This document shows, piece after piece, positions 60,217 to 64,000 of a stretch of DNA of 64,000 bases; the first letter of the stretch is position 1; each line of letters opens with the position of its first letter. Both the position numbers and the translations under genes were made by a program. The notes beneath the pieces are model-generated. The model saw only the letters and a program-made list of their open reading frames with translations. It had not been told where the DNA came from and did not search any database. The stretch is from Druceiella hillmani. Its lineage: Eukaryota; Arthropoda; Insecta; Lepidoptera; Hepialidae. The DNA lies in contig JAYKKI010000052.1 of the NCBI GenBank assembly GCA_039881145.1, forward strand, positions 8,499,501 through 8,563,500, written 5' to 3'.

Positions 60217-62900
60217 TATTTAGAAACCGCAACTTTTACAGTGCTTTTTTTTCAGTAAACGTTAAACATTTTGATATGATTCTTAATCATTTTATACTCA
60301 ATTTGATGCACAAAACCACGTTTATTAACAAAAGACTGCAAGAAACTATTATGAGAAAATAACGCTAATGAAGGCCAATGTATAGTTTGTGATCTAAAAA
60401 TGTTTACCGTTATCATTTAGTTGATTTTGCTATTGTTCGGATTAAGAACATTACACGAACAATTGATACATGATTTATGTCAATATGAATAAATTTTAAA
60501 CCGCATTTATGATCAAAATATTATGAATGCTGTTTTACGTTTATCTATAAATGGAGTATCTGACTAATATTTTTTTACTTCCTACATCACAAGTATAACC
60601 AAAATATAAGTCAGCAAAAAGTGAAAATTGTTTGAAAAATCTTAAAAATTAACCCAGTTATAAAGATTCCAGTATATTATTTATACAAGGACAATCTATA
60701 CTAAATTGTGATATTATATCTGATAATTCTCGGTGTATTCGACGAGAGTGAATGAGACAGGGAGATACCCACTTACCCTGTAATTAAATTTATAAGCTCA
60801 TAACTCGCTTATTTTTTAATATTTTTAAAAACTAAGCGACATATATAATTTTAGTAAAACAGAACATTTTTGCGTCATTAACAACCCCTATTATTTAAAT
60901 TGCTTCTCTAAAATAATTGACAACATCACGGAAGTTTAATTTATTCTACGAGTTAGTTGCAAATAGTTTATAAATTATATATTCTCCTTCATTTGACATT
61001 AGATTTTGATAATTTTTCCATATGCAGTTACAAAATTCTGACGTAGCCTAATAAGAGATTTTAAGCCAAAATTCTAAATTAACTTTCTTAGGGATATAAT
61101 TTTATTTTAAATAAATTTCCGGCGGTAATAAAATTAGGATTAATTTAAATGATAATCGAAATCATCTGATCGAATAATAATGTAATCAATTTGCTAAGTA
61201 ATGAATTACACTTATGTCTATAACGTTATTACTATGAAATTGTTCCATTGGATTCATTTATATATCCAATTTTAATATTATATATAAATTGCTTACACAT
61301 TACGTAAATGAAATTTGCTGTCTTTAGCTCACTCAAAAGAGATTACACAAATAACCGAAATATAGCATATGTAAGACTCAAAGAGAGTCTACAAAAGTAA
61401 CTAAGACCTATGTCTTTTACTATATTTAGTTTTCTTATAGATAAGCAAGGATAGATATTTGACCAGAATATTCTACAAAAACGCGTTGACGGAAAGTTAT
61501 TAGCTCAAGTTGATGCTAGCGCTTTATGTCGAGTTATTACACTTTATTCTGATCTTTTCTAAGTTTTCTCACTTTTCGTTAAGTAATTGAAAAAATACCT
61601 GCTCTAAAAAAACCTTTTATAAAGGTTTATTTACGATGGTAATTGTTAAAGAGGATCATGTTATGATGAACGAATGAGCCGTAAGTATTGGTTTTCATCA
61701 TGATCCATAGCTTAAATATGTTTTGTTATTTGATGTGTAGAAATTATTTTGCAGATTAAATGATGATATAACGGTCGTTGTGTAAATATGAATATAGATT
61801 AATAGTAAATGATTCACATCGAATTTGTGTTTTAGTTTATGTTTCGAAAATATTTTGTTACGTAATTTTACAACTAATGTTAATATTAGAAGTTTAGATT
61901 AGTTGAGTTTAGAAACGAAAAGAATATTTTAATAATTTGTTTGGATTGCTCTCTCGTATTAAGAGTTGAAAATATTTTACGAAATAAAATAATAATTTTT
62001 CACAATGCACATAGTGATAAGTTTATGAATAAAATGAACATTTATGGCCAAAATTGATGCAAGCACATTTCTAAACTTACTCATATCATAAAGAAAATGT
62101 GTCTTAAAAGCTGTTAATATATTACAATTATTTCGTATTTACGAGTCAGGAAATTTTAAAATGTCTAATCAATTTTAACTAACTAGTATATTTAAAAAGA
62201 TGTCGGCAACAACACAACTATTATTACTAATAAATAATGTTAAATAAGTTAAAAATGGAACAAATTTTTATATATATAGATCTATGAAAAATTTCTAAAT
62301 GTTTCAAAATATTACATTTCAACTTTGACATAGTCTAGCGTCAAACGGAAGAAAGGGCAAGTATAAGTAGTTTCTTCTACTGTAAACCATAAAAATTCAT
62401 ACATAGAAATTTTTAGGATAATTATGGAGAAACGTTTATTTATTCAAAATTGACAAGGGCAGAAGGCTAACGCAGATAAATGCATTGAAAATGAGAGTCT
62501 ATAGATATCTCCTCTATATTATAACAGATATAGAAAACAGTCTATTTAAAAAATTAAAAGAATTATTTCTTTTTATTTTCATATAATATTTGCTCAGTCT
62601 CTTGATGGTTTAGACTTCTGTTAAGCGTGCATTTTTAACTATTACTTATCAAAACTTTCTTAATGGAAATGAGATTGATAAACAAAAAATTAGAAAATAC
62701 TCCTAACTTTAATTTAGTCCTAGCCCATATCTTCATGTAAAAGAACCAGATATGCGGATGGCTAGAGAAAGCCAGCGGTTTTATATTTTATGAGCAGGAG
62801 GTAAAATTCTGTGAACTAAATTTTCTTGTGCTGGTTTTCTGAAGATATGAACTGAATGTGTATCGAACTTATGAATAGTTTGAAAATATGAAAGCATATT
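60217..62900. other. No gene recognised
   Basis: AT-rich, with short hairpins only (agactcaaagagagtct at 61,375; aaaccttttataaaggttt at 61,611). No domain or dispersed repeat recognised. Confidence 0.5.
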
Positions 62901-62902
62901 AA

Positions 62903-63002
62903 TCACAATTAAATGAAGCTACGTGATGTAGTATTATTTATACTTTCTTTAAGTTCTTTATCATGACCTAGGTTTCGTTGTATTACAACATCTTCAGGTG
63001 AG
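62903..63002 (-). mobile_element. Half-copy of the foldback/MITE family at 19,920
   Basis: Matches the reverse complement of about 20,035-20,164: tcacaattaaatgaagctac, tgatgtagtattattta, acctaggtttcgttg and acaacatcttcaggtga. It has one terminal arm and part of the core. The opposite arm is missing beyond 63,002. Confidence 0.75.
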
Positions 63003-63249
63003 CTATTAGCAAAGATTCTAAATTAATTCAGCAAAATATACTTATATTTGAAGGGAGGAGGCGAGTAATGATAATTACATATTCGTGATAACCATGAGAC
63101 GGAAATCCTCAAGCAAATTTCCTATTTTTTTCTTGATAGACCAATTGTCCAACATGCATCCAATAGAATATATACATCTTTTACATATTGTAAAAAATAA
63201 TAATAAATGTATTTAAACAATGTAGCAAACTGAAATTGCTGAAAATAAC

Positions 63250-63850
63250 ATATGCAAGATGGCATATAATATTGAAATTGGACAAGCGCCAGTCGGACAC
63301 TTGCGCGAAGGGTTCTGTGGCACCATACAATATTAAACTTGTACGTTTGTATTTCTCGGACACCGTGAAAAACAACGTTATTACTGCTATTGGTACAGAA
63401 AATATCCCATATCTTAAAAAAACATGCATCACATCTTATTCAAACTTAATTTTTTTCAGAAATTGTAAAATACACACCTTATTTTAAAAGTTACAGGAGA
63501 GAGGACACACTTTTTAAAACTTTGGCACCTCATATTTTACCAAATATTTCCTTAAATATTGAAGTTATTTTGGATCCTCAATATCATTTTTAAAACCTAC
63601 TTTTTTAAGACGACTGACCCCACACGCTTTTGTGCACTGAATTTTTTTTTCATCCCTCAGTTGCATATTTTATTTTTTTAAATTCTATTATTTAGTTGGA
63701 TAGAGCCATTCATAAAACATATCTACCATCCAAATTTTATTTATAGAGGGCTAATAATCTCCTATTAAAATGTGACATACGGGTAGAGAGACAGGCGGAT
63801 AGACTTTTAAGAAATGTTATTTATAATATGTGTCTGTTTCCATTCAATGG
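63250..63850. repeat. Widespread insect repeat (caag.gc.agtcgg...gaagggttc type)
   Basis: The left end reads gacaagcgccagtcggacac then cgcgaagggttctgtggcac. A common insect repeat reads (c)caagtgcgagtcggact...cgaagggttccgtacc. The right part (about 63,770-63,815, gacatacgggtagagagaca) resembles the GACAGACAGACGG tract found some 500 bases further along in that family. The class is not settled. The open frame at 63,236-63,487 is part of the repeat. Confidence 0.6.
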
Positions 63851-64000
63851 TCATATTTTAAAGATTCCTTGTTTTCATTAACAACTTAATTATTGTTTAC
63901 TGATGTAGTATTAAGTAACCTGGAAAATATTGAATCATAACGTAACAGTTTTTTTTTCCATTCCATGCTTTCACACAATGTTTAATATTTTAAGCAAAAA

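Overview
The window is AT-rich, gene-poor nuclear DNA of an insect. The evidence for this is a fragment of mitochondrial cox1 that reads with the invertebrate mitochondrial code and runs into the first bases of an insect-type tRNA-Leu(UUR), plus relics of Copia, mariner-type (DUF4817) and several LINE families common in insects. The order cannot be fixed from this. I found no intact host gene, tRNA, rRNA, CRISPR array or bacterial-type operon. The longest open frame (129 codons) is the first part of a broken transposase. Other open frames are short, and many are low-complexity TA-repeat frames. All copy-to-copy comparisons were made by eye, so boundaries given as round numbers are good to about 50-200 bases.

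Layout. 1-1,985: decayed Ty1/copia retrotransposon (integrase, linker, reverse transcriptase). 1,990-3,320: a block repeated at 12,165-13,350. 5,565-5,985: end of an RTE-like LINE. 6,818-8,142: a mariner-type element with both inverted ends, TA target duplication and a dead transposase. 8,150-52,000: large old duplications. Unit A (8,150-16,800) and unit B (16,800-23,400) are collinear over their middle parts, about 7.5 kb apart. The A-B pair recurs in the same orientation as A' (34,230-39,850) and B' (39,850-46,450). Segment C (23,640-34,200) recurs inverted as C' (47,500-51,900). The simplest history is an old tandem duplication giving A and B, then duplication of A-B-C, then inversion of C'. 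52,000-64,000: mostly featureless AT-rich DNA holding two LINE 3' fragments, a cox1 nuclear copy, several mini- and microsatellites, and a widespread insect repeat.

The most interesting signal is a set of near-perfect hairpins (arms 12-26 bases, loops mostly 1-14 bases). Several are present in only one member of an aligned pair. In the clearest cases one arm is the inherited sequence and the other is a new inverted copy, as expected from local template switching. The duplicated copies act as outgroups to each other. Ten (TA)n arrays are scattered through the window, and at least two lie at matching positions in C and C'. There is no sign of genes working together; the window is a record of transposition, segmental duplication, inversion and local rearrangement.
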